Source: JBNJGT01 sp051819765
GTDB lineage: Archaea; Nanobdellota; Nanobdellia; Woesearchaeales; JACJVW01
Assembly (NCBI GenBank): GCA_051819765.1
Contig: JBNJGT010000001.1
Span: forward strand, 1 to 64,000
Direction of reading: 5' to 3'
DNA: 64,000 bases
Shown here in pieces: positions 51,444 to 60,213 of this stretch. The translations under genes were made by a program, and so were the position numbers. How positions within the stretch are numbered: position 1 is the first letter of the stretch; each line of letters opens with the position of its first letter. A model generated the notes under the pieces. That model was not told the DNA's origin. It was given only the letters and a program-made list of their open reading frames with translations, and searched no databases.

Positions 51444-52190
51444 ATGAAACTTACACTTGCAGAACCAAAATACCTGAAGGACAGTATTTCGATTATCTCT
51501 GAGTTAATCACAGAGGCACGCTTCACCGTAACCAGCCAGTCGATGAAACTGGTTGCCATGGACCCTGCGAATGTGGCCATGGTCATATTTGAGTTGTTCT
51601 CAAGCAGCTTCACTGAATATTCTCTTGAGAATGATACTGAATTTTCCATCAATCTGAATTATTTCAAGCAGATCCTCAAGCGGGCAGGCTCAAGCGATAC
51701 GCTTACACTGGAGCTCAAGGAGAATAAGCTCAATATTATCCTGAAAGGATCCTCAAAGCGGAGGTTCAGCATGTCTGTGCTTGAGACAGAGGATAAGGAG
51801 CAAAAGGTTCCTACCCTTCAGTTTGCGGCAAGCATCACAGTGCCCTGTTCAATGCTTACCAATGTGGTTGAGGATGCGGCAGTCATCAACGCTGATTCCA
51901 TCAGTTTCGTGTCTGATGATAAAAAGGCATCTTTCCTTGCTGAGAGTGATCTTAACAAGGTTGATATAGACCTTGAGCCCAGTGATGAGGTGACCATCAA
52001 GAATGAGGCGGGGGAAACTGTAAAGGCAAAGTATTCTATCGAGTACCTCAAGAAGATGGTCTCGGGGGCGAAACTTTCTGAGACTGTGCGTATCAACTTC
52101 GGGAAGGATTATCCGCTGAAGCTTGAGTATGTATCAGTTGATAAGGTCAAACTCGAATTCGTGCTCGCACCTCGTGTCGAAAACGATTAG
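51444..52190 (+). CDS. pcn: DNA polymerase sliding clamp PCNA
   Basis: A 248-residue clamp protein: FTVTSQSMKLVAMDPANVAMV, then FSINLNYFKQILKRA and LKLEYVSVDKVKLEFVLAPRVEND at the end are typical of PCNA, though the usual acidic-rich C-terminus is short. It tethers DNA polymerase and other replication enzymes. TTTAAAAA plus GAGGGGGTT before the ATG give a short leader with a ribosome binding site. A secreted-protein gene follows after 2 bp. Confidence 0.94.
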   Translation: MKLTLAEPKYLKDSISIISELITEARFTVTSQSMKLVAMDPANVAMVIFELFSSSFTEYSLENDTEFSINLNYFKQILKRAGSSDTLTLELKENKLNIILKGSSKRRFSMSVLETEDKEQKVPTLQFAASITVPCSMLTNVVEDAAVINADSISFVSDDKKASFLAESDLNKVDIDLEPSDEVTIKNEAGETVKAKYSIEYLKKMVSGAKLSETVRINFGKDYPLKLEYVSVDKVKLEFVLAPRVEND

Positions 52191-52192
52191 CC

Positions 52193-52729
52193 ATGAGATT
52201 GCTCGCTGGGATACTGGGTACTTTCTTATTTTGTTCTGCTTCTTATGCAGGGGATTTGCAGGTTTTTCTTTCTCGGGTGGATACCAATATGCGGAAGCAG
52301 GCGCAGGAGACTTCAGCGCGGGATGATGATACAGTCAGGGATGCGACGCTTGATGCAGTGGTTGAAGCGGTGAATGCAACCTCTCTTGGCGAGAAGGTTC
52401 GATGGGTGGAAGAGAAGATTGACCGGTTTTCAGGTGTGGGCATTGTCGGTACGGGCGAGGGTGCCAGCGTATATCATGGTAAAGGGTCTGATGCTCCAGA
52501 GAAGGAATATGAGATCTCTCTGAGCGCGCGTATACAGGATTATAGGCCGGTGCCCTCACTCATGGTAGAATATAAAGGCCTGGATTTTGAGGCCGATTAC
52601 ACGGATGTGATCGGGTCGCGGCTGAGCTATAAGCCTTTAAACAAGTTTGTTCCCGGTGAGATGTCACTTCGCTCTGAATATGCTTCTGATAAGGCATCAC
52701 TTGCGCTTGAATTTGAGTTTTCCTTTTGA
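52193..52729 (+). CDS. Hypothetical secreted protein
   Basis: A 178-residue protein with a signal peptide (MRLLAGILGTFLFCSASYAG) and a mature part that looks beta-rich at the end, FEADYTDVIGSRLSYKP to SLALEFEFSF, with alternating hydrophobic and polar residues. It lies 2 bp after PCNA, an odd partner, and may simply share its transcript. It overlaps the convergent gene by 33 bp. Family not recognised. Confidence 0.65.
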   Translation: MRLLAGILGTFLFCSASYAGDLQVFLSRVDTNMRKQAQETSARDDDTVRDATLDAVVEAVNATSLGEKVRWVEEKIDRFSGVGIVGTGEGASVYHGKGSDAPEKEYEISLSARIQDYRPVPSLMVEYKGLDFEADYTDVIGSRLSYKPLNKFVPGEMSLRSEYASDKASLALEFEFSF

Positions 52730-53650
52730 TTTCTCAAGGGTGCTGTATGTGATTGCGCCAATGCCTGTTATCCAGCCCAAGGGGGTGATAAGCCAGGGCA
52801 TGTAGGGCACTTGGTTCAAAAGCAGGAGGGTAAGCCAGCCTGCTGTGAATGCCAGGTATTTGTTCTTGATGAATATACTTCCCAGGGCAGTTGCCAAAAA
52901 GAACTTTGCGATGTAGAGCATTCCCACAAATATCCCCAAAGCCATGATTGCTGCCGGGATCCCGATGATTGTAACCATGGCAAGGGCTATTGTTGCTGGT
53001 ATCACAAGAAGGGTGATGAGTCCTGTGCCAAGAACTTTTTTAGGGTGTCTTCTGACCAAGTGTATCCGGTGTTCAGCCTGGATCCAGGGCAGATTAAAGA
53101 GGAGGAACCCCACTAGAAGGAATGAGACGAAATTGAAGGCTGTCCAGGAGATATTGAATGTGGGCTTGTGATATGTTCCGGTGATGTTAAGCCTTTTTTG
53201 TGAGGTGTAGTTGAGGTTCTGGATCTCTATGGTGGGGGCGATATAGATGTCTTTTGAATTTATGGTGGCTTTTGTGATGTTTGCTTGGATACGGGTTCTG
53301 GATGCGCCAATGGTAGCCCTTTTGATGGGGCCGCTTAGGGTTATGGTATTTGCGTAGGCGGTAAGGTTTGTTATGGGTGCATCCGTTTCAATCATATTTC
53401 CAAAGAGCAGGGCCTGGTCTACCTTCTTGTGGATGATAATCTCCTCCGCTGCAACCCTGAGGTGCTCTATGGGTGCGTTTATAATGACCTTGGATGCCAC
53501 ACCGTTGATTGTTTTGACAGGTGCCTCGATACGCAGTTGATTTGCTGCAACGGTTACTGAGTCCTGGGTCTCATTGAGAATGATCGTGTTCCCGCTGAGA
53601 AACTCGGCGTGGATAAGGGGAAGCAAAAGCAAGAGCAGGAGCAGTCTCAT
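52697..53650 (-). CDS. Bactofilin-like beta-repeat membrane protein
   Basis: A 317-residue protein. After a signal peptide (LLLLLLLLPLIHA), residues 20-165 form short beta repeats with hydrophobic steps (VIINAPIEHLRVAAEEIIIHKKV), like polymer-forming bactofilin-type domains but outside the cell. Then come about four membrane helices. Its ATG overlaps the YjbQ stop by 4 bp. Proteins joining such repeats to a membrane domain occur in bacteria and archaea; their job is unknown, possibly an envelope scaffold. Confidence 0.7.
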   Translation of the reverse strand: MRLLLLLLLLPLIHAEFLSGNTIILNETQDSVTVAANQLRIEAPVKTINGVASKVIINAPIEHLRVAAEEIIIHKKVDQALLFGNMIETDAPITNLTAYANTITLSGPIKRATIGASRTRIQANITKATINSKDIYIAPTIEIQNLNYTSQKRLNITGTYHKPTFNISWTAFNFVSFLLVGFLLFNLPWIQAEHRIHLVRRHPKKVLGTGLITLLVIPATIALAMVTIIGIPAAIMALGIFVGMLYIAKFFLATALGSIFIKNKYLAFTAGWLTLLLLNQVPYMPWLITPLGWITGIGAITYSTLEKSKGKLKFKRK

Positions 53651-54018
53651 GCTATCACGATCTTTCTCTTTCTGGGTCCGTCAAATTCGCAGAAAAAAAT
53701 GCCTTGCCAGGTGCCAAGGGCAAGTTTGCCGTCGATGATTGGAATCGTGACACTTGCGCCCATGAGGGATGCCTTGATATGACCGTCACTGTTGCCTTCA
53801 GCATGCTTGTAGTTGTCATGTTCCGGGACCAGCTCGCGTAATTTTCGCAGGATGTCCGCCTTGACCGTGGGGTCCGCGTTCTCGTTGATGGTTACCCCTG
53901 CTGTGGTATGCGGGACGTAGACGGTGACGCTGGATGCGGAGGGGTCCATGTGCTGCTGTACTTGGTCGCTAATGTCAATAAGCTCGTTTTTTGTATTGCT
54001 TTGGATTGGAAGAATCAT
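53647..54018 (-). CDS. YjbQ/UPF0047 family protein
   Basis: A 123-residue protein with the family marks VYVPHTTAGVTINENADP, EGNSDGHIKASLMG and GTWQGIFFCEFDGPR. YjbQ proteins have a conserved metal-binding site; some have been reported to have thiamine phosphate synthase activity, but the main role is not settled. TATAAAAATA on the minus strand is about 27 bp upstream, so it opens a two-gene transcript with the bactofilin-like protein. Confidence 0.9.
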   Translation of the reverse strand: MILPIQSNTKNELIDISDQVQQHMDPSASSVTVYVPHTTAGVTINENADPTVKADILRKLRELVPEHDNYKHAEGNSDGHIKASLMGASVTIPIIDGKLALGTWQGIFFCEFDGPRKRKIVIA

Positions 54019-54054
54019 AGGTAGTGCATAAATAAAAGAAGTATAAAAATATTG

Positions 54055-54990
54055 TTACGCTTCCTTGAAGCCGTGCTCCTCGACGCGGAAGGTGCACTCG
54101 CCGTCGGCAAGGTTTGGGGCGTCGATAAGCTTTGCGACCCGGGAGCCTTTCTTCCCTTTCCGCAGGTAAATCCGGAAGGTTGAGGCGTGGGCTACCACGT
54201 GGCCACCGATCGCCTGGGTGGGGTCGCCAAAGAACATGTCAGGCTTTGCCATGACCTGGTTGGTGACATAGACGCAGGCATTGTAGGTGTCAGCGATCTT
54301 CAAGAGCTGGTGCATGTGACGGTTCAGCTTCTGCTGACGCTCTGCAAGGGTGCCTCGTCCCACGAATTCTGCCCGAAAGTGTGCGGTCAAGGAGTCCACG
54401 ATGAGGGCCTTCACTTTGAGGTTTTCCTTGGTTATGAGGTCCTCAGCCTTCTCTGCCAGGAGGATCTGGTGGTCTGAGTTATAGGCGCGGGCCACCTTGA
54501 TGTTTTTGAGGACCCGCTCGGGCTCCAGGCCTGCTCCTTCAGCCAGCTGGATGATCCGTTCAGGACGGAAGGTGTTCTCGGTATCGATGTAGACTGCTAC
54601 ACATTCTGGGTCATCCACCTGGCAGCGTACTGCCAGCATGTGGCCGATCTGGGTCTTTCCTGAACCGAACTCACCGAAGCACTCGGTGATCGCGCCGGTC
54701 TCAAGGCCTCCGCCGAGGAGCTCGTTGAGTGCCTCTGAACCGGTTGAGATCTTCTTGATGGTTGCTCGGCGGTTCAGGATATCCTCTCCTGACTCAAAAC
54801 CCATGTCAAGGCTGTTTCGCGCGGCATTGATCATCTTCCTGGAGGCGGATTCGGTGATGCCTGCCGCATCCATCATCTCTCCGGGGCTTGAGACCGCAAT
54901 GCTCATGAGGTTCTGGTATCCAGCCTCACGCAGCTTGTCTGCTGTTGCAGCTCCAACTCCTGGTAGGTCTTCGATTGACATTTCACTCAT
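54055..54990 (-). CDS. radA: DNA repair and recombination protein RadA
   Basis: A 311-residue RecA/Rad51-family recombinase. The N-terminal helix-hairpin-helix reads SIEDLPGVGAATADKL, Walker A is GEFGSGKTQIGH, Walker B is VKALIVDSLTAHFRAEF, and YVTNQV and AIGGHVVAHASTFRIYLRKG match loop and C-terminal motifs. I take ATG 54990, just after GGTGAT which also holds the stop of the upstream gene; ATG 54993 is possible. Forms an operon with the 90-residue protein. Confidence 0.95.
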   Translation of the reverse strand: MSEMSIEDLPGVGAATADKLREAGYQNLMSIAVSSPGEMMDAAGITESASRKMINAARNSLDMGFESGEDILNRRATIKKISTGSEALNELLGGGLETGAITECFGEFGSGKTQIGHMLAVRCQVDDPECVAVYIDTENTFRPERIIQLAEGAGLEPERVLKNIKVARAYNSDHQILLAEKAEDLITKENLKVKALIVDSLTAHFRAEFVGRGTLAERQQKLNRHMHQLLKIADTYNACVYVTNQVMAKPDMFFGDPTQAIGGHVVAHASTFRIYLRKGKKGSRVAKLIDAPNLADGECTFRVEEHGFKEA

Positions 54991-54995
54991 CATAA

Positions 54996-55268
54996 TCACC
55001 TGATATTTACTTCCTCAATAGATTCGGTGTCCTTAAGAATAAGGTACTCATACGCCTTCTGAAGTGCGAGAATCGCTTTGGGGATGTCGTTCACCCGCAA
55101 AGAATTTGCGTTCTGCCAGTTGCCATCCTTATCCTGATATCGTCGTTGGAGGTTGATGGTACTGAAGGAGACGTTTTCGCCCTTCTTATTGGTGGTATCG
55201 TTTTTCCAAATGCTTGCGGACACTGCGCCCGCATCGAATTTCTTTTCCGGTCTTTTTCCATCTGTCAC
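54996..55268 (-). CDS. Conserved hypothetical protein upstream of RadA
   Basis: A 90-residue protein with a GTG start at 55268 after GAGGTGAAAT; the GTG at 55277 lies inside that site. The pattern KKFDAGAVSASIWKN, FSTINLQRRYQD, ILALQKAYEYLIL suggests a small beta sheet plus helix, perhaps a single-strand or nucleic-acid binding fold, and I have seen similar DPANN proteins without function. Its stop lies in the ribosome binding site of radA, so it is co-translated with the recombinase. TTTTATATA lies near 55350. Confidence 0.7.
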   Translation of the reverse strand: MTDGKRPEKKFDAGAVSASIWKNDTTNKKGENVSFSTINLQRRYQDKDGNWQNANSLRVNDIPKAILALQKAYEYLILKDTESIEEVNIR

Positions 55269-55361
55269 ACATTTCACCTCTTGCTTGTCGCATCTTGTTT
55301 CACTTCCGCTTGGAAGGAGGTATATGGTGAGATGTGCTTGTCTTTTATATAGCTTACCTGC

Positions 55362-55796
55362 CTATGTCCAGTGCTTGAGGAGGAATCCTGTGGTGAGGGC
55401 TGCGAGGAGCAGGTATTCCATGATGGAGCCGTTTCTGATGAATCCTTTGAGCTTGTATCTGAAGGGCCAGAACAGAGTGGTGCCTTTTGGATTGAGGCTG
55501 TCCAGGATGAGGTGGCTTGCATATCCTACTATGAAGGGGAGTGTGAATGCTGGTGCGTAGAGGAAGATGACGGCTGCACAGATTCCCATGACGAGGATTG
55601 AATGGATTGGGCCACGATGGGTAAGCCCGATTCTCAGAAGCCAGGAGAGGGGTTTGAAGCGTTTTCCCAGCCAGGATTCAGCGGTGTCGATGTCTGGGAG
55701 GAGTGATGCGAGGATGGCAACAACTCCCTGGAGAAGGGTAAAATTGAATAGGAAGGAAAGAATGAGTGCGGTTATCGCGTGGGTCTCATATCTCAT
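55362..55796 (-). CDS. YdjM-type membrane-bound metal-dependent hydrolase
   Basis: A 144-residue membrane protein: MRYETHAITALIL, LASLLPDIDTAESWLG, THRGPIHSILV and GYASHLILDSLNPKG carry the conserved His and Asp residues of the YdjM (DUF457-like) family, a presumed membrane hydrolase related to phospholipase C-like folds. Its ATG overlaps the RPA stop by 4 bp. Substrate unknown. Confidence 0.85.
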   Translation of the reverse strand: MRYETHAITALILSFLFNFTLLQGVVAILASLLPDIDTAESWLGKRFKPLSWLLRIGLTHRGPIHSILVMGICAAVIFLYAPAFTLPFIVGYASHLILDSLNPKGTTLFWPFRYKLKGFIRNGSIMEYLLLAALTTGFLLKHWT

Positions 55797-56770
55797 GCTT
55801 GTTTGAGTTCCTCATCAGGGTCAGGATTGCGATTCACGGTGAATGCCACAAATTCCAGGCGATCGAACATCTGGTTTTGCTGGGTCTTGCCCTGGACCTT
55901 GATGAGTTCTCCCAGGAGGTCGTTCTTGATCTGGGTGAACTTTTCGGGATCTGTCCTGAACTGCTGCATCTCATCCTCGGTCTTGTCAAGAAGGGCTGCG
56001 GCGGTGTTCCTGAAACAGACTGTCCGGATCGTCTCTGTTCCATCGTCGAGGACAAAGTTGAGCAGGTAGGCATAGGCAGGATCGATTGAGCCATGTTGGG
56101 GGCAGTTGAATTGTCCGTCCTGGGGTTTGGTGCGTTTTCCGCATTCCGGGCAGACCTCATAGAACTTGGGGTCAAAGAGCTGGACGATGTGGCCAAGGAG
56201 CTCTACACCATCCTCATTGTCCTGCAGTTCATTGATGTGCTTTCGTTTTCTTGAGGAAGTCTTGACCTCGATCTCTTCGCCTTCGGGATTGATCTCGATT
56301 GTGGAGGAGTCGTTGAGGTGGATCTCCTTGAAATCAGGATTGCGCTGGTTCTGCTTGGCAAACCCGTTGGTGACTTTGAGGATATTGTCCTGTTCCAGCT
56401 TTTTGAGGGTATCGGCCTTGTCATTCCACATGACGATGCGGATTGTGCCGGTCTCATCAGCGATCATGCAGGATCCAACTTTTCCAGAGCGTTGCTCGTT
56501 CTTGAATTCCCGGATGTCATAGACTGCGGTGACCTTCCCTGTCACCTCTACGTTCCTGTTGCCGGCAGCGATATCTTGTATCTTCTGTTTGCCGCTTTCC
56601 TCAATAAGTTTGACACCGAGCTCGTTTGCGATGATGTGTGCCGCTCCTTCTTTAGAGATGAGGCCTGTGAGTTGCGTGAGTTTTTCCTGGATCTTTCCTT
56701 CTATCTCTGATTGGCTTTTGCCAGACTGTTCTGATATCATTGTGACTGCTTTGTCATACGAAATGTTCAT
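55793..56770 (-). CDS. rpa: Replication protein A, single-stranded DNA-binding OB-fold protein
   Basis: A 325-residue protein. An N-terminal helical part (1-75) is followed by an OB fold (VEVTGKVTAVYDIREF to IRIVMWNDKAD) and a second OB-type region with a four-Cys/His zinc site (CPECGKRTKPQDGQFNCPQH). This matches euryarchaeal-type RPA. ATG 56770 follows GGTGAT by 3 nt; 56773 is an alternative. TTTATAA on the minus strand lies about 30 bp upstream. First gene of the operon with the YdjM protein. Confidence 0.9.
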   Translation of the reverse strand: MNISYDKAVTMISEQSGKSQSEIEGKIQEKLTQLTGLISKEGAAHIIANELGVKLIEESGKQKIQDIAAGNRNVEVTGKVTAVYDIREFKNEQRSGKVGSCMIADETGTIRIVMWNDKADTLKKLEQDNILKVTNGFAKQNQRNPDFKEIHLNDSSTIEINPEGEEIEVKTSSRKRKHINELQDNEDGVELLGHIVQLFDPKFYEVCPECGKRTKPQDGQFNCPQHGSIDPAYAYLLNFVLDDGTETIRTVCFRNTAAALLDKTEDEMQQFRTDPEKFTQIKNDLLGELIKVQGKTQQNQMFDRLEFVAFTVNRNPDPDEELKQA

Positions 56771-56802
56771 CATATCACCTATCAAATCGGTATCTGAAGG
56801 AG

Positions 56803-56810
56803 TTTATAAG
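56803..56810 (+). promoter_or_regulatory. TATA-like box before small RNA candidate copy B
   Basis: TTTATAAG lies about 21-24 bp before the predicted 5' end of the structured RNA at 56827. It is also close to the minus-strand RPA promoter, so its direction is unsure. Confidence 0.4.
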
Positions 56811-56826
56811 TTTTTATGTCTTTTGG

Positions 56827-56991
56827 AGTCTTTCGAAAAAGTAACTTGCATCATTGTTGCGAAGGTATCCTTATAGAAGGTGAAAGGTGTTGTGCATAAC
56901 GTTCGGAGCGCGACATCACTCCAGAATCCCTTGCAGGGGGTCACTTTAAAAAAGAAACCGAAGTCGATCTTAACGGAATCATTCGAGAACT
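56827..56991 (+). ncRNA. Structured small RNA candidate, copy B
   Basis: About 165 nt between the divergent RPA and PEP synthase genes, related to 22124-22291. The ends pair: AGTCTTTCGAA (56827-56837) with TTCGAGAACT (56982-56991), one bulge. ACTT (56844-56847) pairs with AAGT (56961-56964), GGAG (56905-56908) with CTCC (56919-56922), and CCC-TTGCA-GGG forms another hairpin. The PEP synthase TATA (about 57009-57017) lies after its 3' end, so it looks like an independent transcript rather than a leader. Confidence 0.5.
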
Positions 56992-57054
56992 CTGCTTTTG
57001 GCCAAAACCTTTATATATGACACTGTCTGGTTTTTTATAAAAGAGGTGTCGATT

Positions 57055-59466
57055 ATGCAGAAGGAAAGTAAGTTCATTCTATGGTTTAATGAAATAGGTA
57101 TTTCTGATGTTCATCTGGTAGGTGGGAAAAACGCCTCATTGGGAGAGATGCATCGTACATTGACAAAAAAGGGTGTTGCTGTACCCAATGGGTTTGCAAT
57201 CACTGCGTATGCCTATCGGTATTTCGTCGAGAGTGCGGGTCTGACCCAAAAGATTCGCAAAATCCTTAAGGGCCTTGATACCGGTAACATGAAGAACCTG
57301 AGCAGTAAGGGCCATCAGGTCAGGGAGCTTATCCGTAACACGCCGTTTCCAAAAGAGCTTGAGCACGAAATCCTGCAGGCCTATGACAAGATGTGTGGCC
57401 AGTACCGGGAGAAGGACACTGATGTTGCTGTCCGAAGCAGTGCCACTGCTGAAGACCTGCCTGATGCAAGCTTTGCCGGACAACAGGAGACATATCTGAA
57501 TATCAAGGGAAAGCATACGCTGCTTGAATCCTGTAAGAAGTGCTTTGCTTCCCTTTTCACCAACCGGGCAATCTCGTATCGGAATGACAAGCAGTTTGAC
57601 CACTTCAACGTGTATCTGTCCATCGCTGTACAGAAGATGGTAAGAAGCGATCTGGCGTGTTCAGGGGTCATGTTCTCTATTGATACTGAAAGCGGGTTCG
57701 AAAACTCTGTCTTTATAACCGGTGCATATGGACTGGGTGAGAACGTGGTCCAGGGTGCAGTCAATCCGGATGAGTACTATGTGTTCAAGCCTACGCTCAG
57801 GCAGGGACATAATGCGATAATCTCAAAGAATGTGGGCCGGAAAAAGATCAAGATGGTCTATAGTCATGGCGGCAATACCTATACAAAGAATGTGAATGTG
57901 CCTGAAGAAGACCGAAAGGCGTTCGTATTGACTGATAAGGAAGTCCTCAAACTTGCTCGGTGGGCTGTGGAGATCGAGGAGCATTATTCCAAGAAGCGTG
58001 GTAAGTTCACACCGATGGACATGGAGTGGGCAAAGGATGGCAAGAGCGGGAAGCTCTTTGTTGTGCAGGCACGCCCTGAAACTGTCCAGAGCCAGGTTGA
58101 CCGGACAAAATACGAAGAGTATGTGATGAAAGGTACGGGAAAGGTCATCAGTAAAGGGAAAAGCGTCGGCAATCGCATCGGTTCGGGTGTGACAAATGTC
58201 ATCAAGGATGTCAAAGACATCGGTAAGTTCAAGAAAGGGGAAGTGCTTGTTACAGACATGACCGATCCTGATTGGGAACCGATCATGAAGATTGCAAGCG
58301 CGATTGTCACCAATCGTGGCGGGCGGACTTGTCATGCGGCAATCATCTCCCGGGAACTGGGTATCCCTTGTGTTGTGGGGACGCTTGATGCGACGGAGAA
58401 GGTCAGAAACAAGCAGAAGGTCACAGTCTCCTGTGCAGAAGGGAATGATGGCTATGTGTATGATGGTATCCTCAAGTATGAGGTCAATACTGTGGACCTG
58501 AAGAAGATGCCGCATACGAAGACAAAGATCATGATGAATGTTGGAAGCCCTGAACAGGCATTCAACCTGAGCTTTGTTCCCAACAGTGGTGTTGGTCTTG
58601 CGCGTGAGGAGTTCATCATCAATTCCTATGTCAAGATTCATCCTAACGCGTTGATCGACTACAACAAGTTGACTGACAAGAAACTCAAAAAACGCATTGA
58701 TGAGTTGACGTACGGGTATAAGGACAAGAAGGAGTTTTATGTAGAGAAGCTTGCTTTTGGTATCGGAAGCATCGCTGCCGGGTTCTATCCCCATGATGTC
58801 ATTGTGCGCTTGTCTGATTTCAAGACCAACGAGTATGCGAATCTGATTGGTGGCAAGCACTATGAGCCGGTGGAGGATAACCCCATGATAGGATGGCGTG
58901 GCGCATCCCGATACTATAACCCTAACTTCAGGAAAGCCTTCGGCCTTGAATGCCAGGCACTCAAACGAGTGCGGGATGAGATGGGTCTTACCAATGTGAA
59001 GGTCATGGTTCCGTTCTGCCGGACTGTGGACGAGGGAAAGAAGGTCATAAAGGAGATGGAGAAGCATGGTCTCAAGCAGGGAAAGAATAAGCTTGAGGTT
59101 TATGTGATGTGTGAGATTCCAGCGAATGTCATCCTGGTTGATGAGTTCTCCAAGATCTTTGATGGCTTCTCAATCGGAACCAATGATCTGACGCAGCTTG
59201 TGCTGGGCCTTGATCGGGATTCAGAGATTGTTGCTGATATCTATGATGAACGAAACGAGGCAGTGAAGAACTTCGTGAGCCAGGTTATTGCGGGGGCTAA
59301 GCGGAACAAGCGAAAGATCGGTATCTGCGGGCAGGCACCAAGCGATTACCCTGAATTTGCTGAGTTTCTGGTAAAGTGTGGTATAGATTCTATCTCACTG
59401 AATCCGGATACGGTTGTCCCGACCACTTTGCGCATCGCTGCGATGGAAAAGAAAGTCCGAAAATGA
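57055..59466 (+). CDS. ppsA: Phosphoenolpyruvate synthase
   Basis: An 803-residue enzyme that makes PEP from pyruvate and ATP, for gluconeogenesis. ILWFNEIGISDVHLVGGKN is the typical start, VRSSATAEDLPDASFAGQQ the nucleotide-site motif, GGRTCHAAIISRELGIPCVVGT carries the phospho-His, and GICGQAPSDYPEFAEFL the C-terminal catalytic Cys region. The ATG at 57055 follows GAGGTG by 6 nt and TTTATATA at about 57010; the frame extends 19 codons further up through that promoter. Confidence 0.95.
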   Translation: MQKESKFILWFNEIGISDVHLVGGKNASLGEMHRTLTKKGVAVPNGFAITAYAYRYFVESAGLTQKIRKILKGLDTGNMKNLSSKGHQVRELIRNTPFPKELEHEILQAYDKMCGQYREKDTDVAVRSSATAEDLPDASFAGQQETYLNIKGKHTLLESCKKCFASLFTNRAISYRNDKQFDHFNVYLSIAVQKMVRSDLACSGVMFSIDTESGFENSVFITGAYGLGENVVQGAVNPDEYYVFKPTLRQGHNAIISKNVGRKKIKMVYSHGGNTYTKNVNVPEEDRKAFVLTDKEVLKLARWAVEIEEHYSKKRGKFTPMDMEWAKDGKSGKLFVVQARPETVQSQVDRTKYEEYVMKGTGKVISKGKSVGNRIGSGVTNVIKDVKDIGKFKKGEVLVTDMTDPDWEPIMKIASAIVTNRGGRTCHAAIISRELGIPCVVGTLDATEKVRNKQKVTVSCAEGNDGYVYDGILKYEVNTVDLKKMPHTKTKIMMNVGSPEQAFNLSFVPNSGVGLAREEFIINSYVKIHPNALIDYNKLTDKKLKKRIDELTYGYKDKKEFYVEKLAFGIGSIAAGFYPHDVIVRLSDFKTNEYANLIGGKHYEPVEDNPMIGWRGASRYYNPNFRKAFGLECQALKRVRDEMGLTNVKVMVPFCRTVDEGKKVIKEMEKHGLKQGKNKLEVYVMCEIPANVILVDEFSKIFDGFSIGTNDLTQLVLGLDRDSEIVADIYDERNEAVKNFVSQVIAGAKRNKRKIGICGQAPSDYPEFAEFLVKCGIDSISLNPDTVVPTTLRIAAMEKKVRK

Positions 59467-59495
59467 TTTTTTAGTTCTTTTATCTCTTTTTCTTG

Positions 59496-59872
59496 AATGT
59501 TCTTTGGGTACGTATCCTGAGTTAGATAGGGATCGGATTGCAGATGAGATATTGTTTGATCTTGACGATCAATTCAGGCTTGGCGTATCACTGGAATTTA
59601 TATCAATTACGCGATGCAAATTGGGATTCTCTCGGTGATGAATATGAAGCACTGTATTCCAAAAATTTCACCTTAGTGGACGCTTGTGGTGATCCTATGT
59701 ACTGGAAGCAAAGCATTACCCAGGGTTTTAATCCGTCTCATGGCCCCATCTTTCTTCAGGAACCTTAGATAAAACGATAGTCTTGGTTGAAGACGGGTAT
59801 GAGCATAATGCAACGTTTTTTGTTTCTGTGTCCATTGGATATAAGAGCATTTCTCACTCTCGAAAAATGTAA
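59496..59872 (+). pseudogene. Eroded coding sequence, family unknown
   Basis: Protein-like pieces appear in three frames in order: TYPELDRDRIADEILFDLDD, then AYHWNLYQLRDANWDSLGD to HGPIFLQE, then LDKTIVLVEDGYEHNATFF ending at 59872. At least two frameshifts separate them and no start codon fits. The pieces have sensible composition and N-glycosylation-like NxT sites, so a secreted protein may have decayed here. I cannot name the family. Confidence 0.4.
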
Positions 59873-59944
59873 GGAACGCTATGGAAGTCTTATTATTGGC
59901 TGCTACGGATCAATGCGAGGTCCGTATATGTGATAGCATACAGA

Positions 59945-60058
59945 ATGAGTCTTTTCGGATGCATCTATGATGTTATCAAAAAGAAGCCTGGACGATTCGC
60001 AGCAGATGATTGTGAATCCATCCGTGATGAGCGTATTCACAAGCATTATATTGGTTAA
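59945..60058 (+). other. Short open frame in the eroded region
   Basis: A 37-codon frame starting MSLFGCIYDVIKKKPGRF with a charged second half. No ribosome binding site or TATA box fits it well, so it is more likely a gene remnant than a working gene. Apart from this and the preceding pseudogene, 59467-60182 shows nothing I can support. Confidence 0.25.
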
Positions 60059-60182
60059 TCTTGCAAAAATTACCTCACGTGATTTCTATAACAGCATTTC
60101 CGGATCTTTCCCGGTGGCTTCCCAGTCGAAAGTTGGGCATCTCTCCTGGGCTACTATTGATGCGGTCCATTGATGGAAACTC

Positions 60183-60189
60183 TTTTATA
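60183..60189 (+). promoter_or_regulatory. TATA box
   Basis: TTTTATA is centred 28 bp before the ATG at 60214 and decides for that start over the longer frame beginning at 60061. Confidence 0.55.
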
Positions 60190-60213
60190 CCAGTAGACCT
60201 GTTGAATGCAAAT

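Noticed and set aside
57823..59067. 414-residue minus-strand open frame
   Set aside because: It lies wholly inside ppsA on the other strand, has no promoter or known motif, and is explained by the codon pattern of the real gene.
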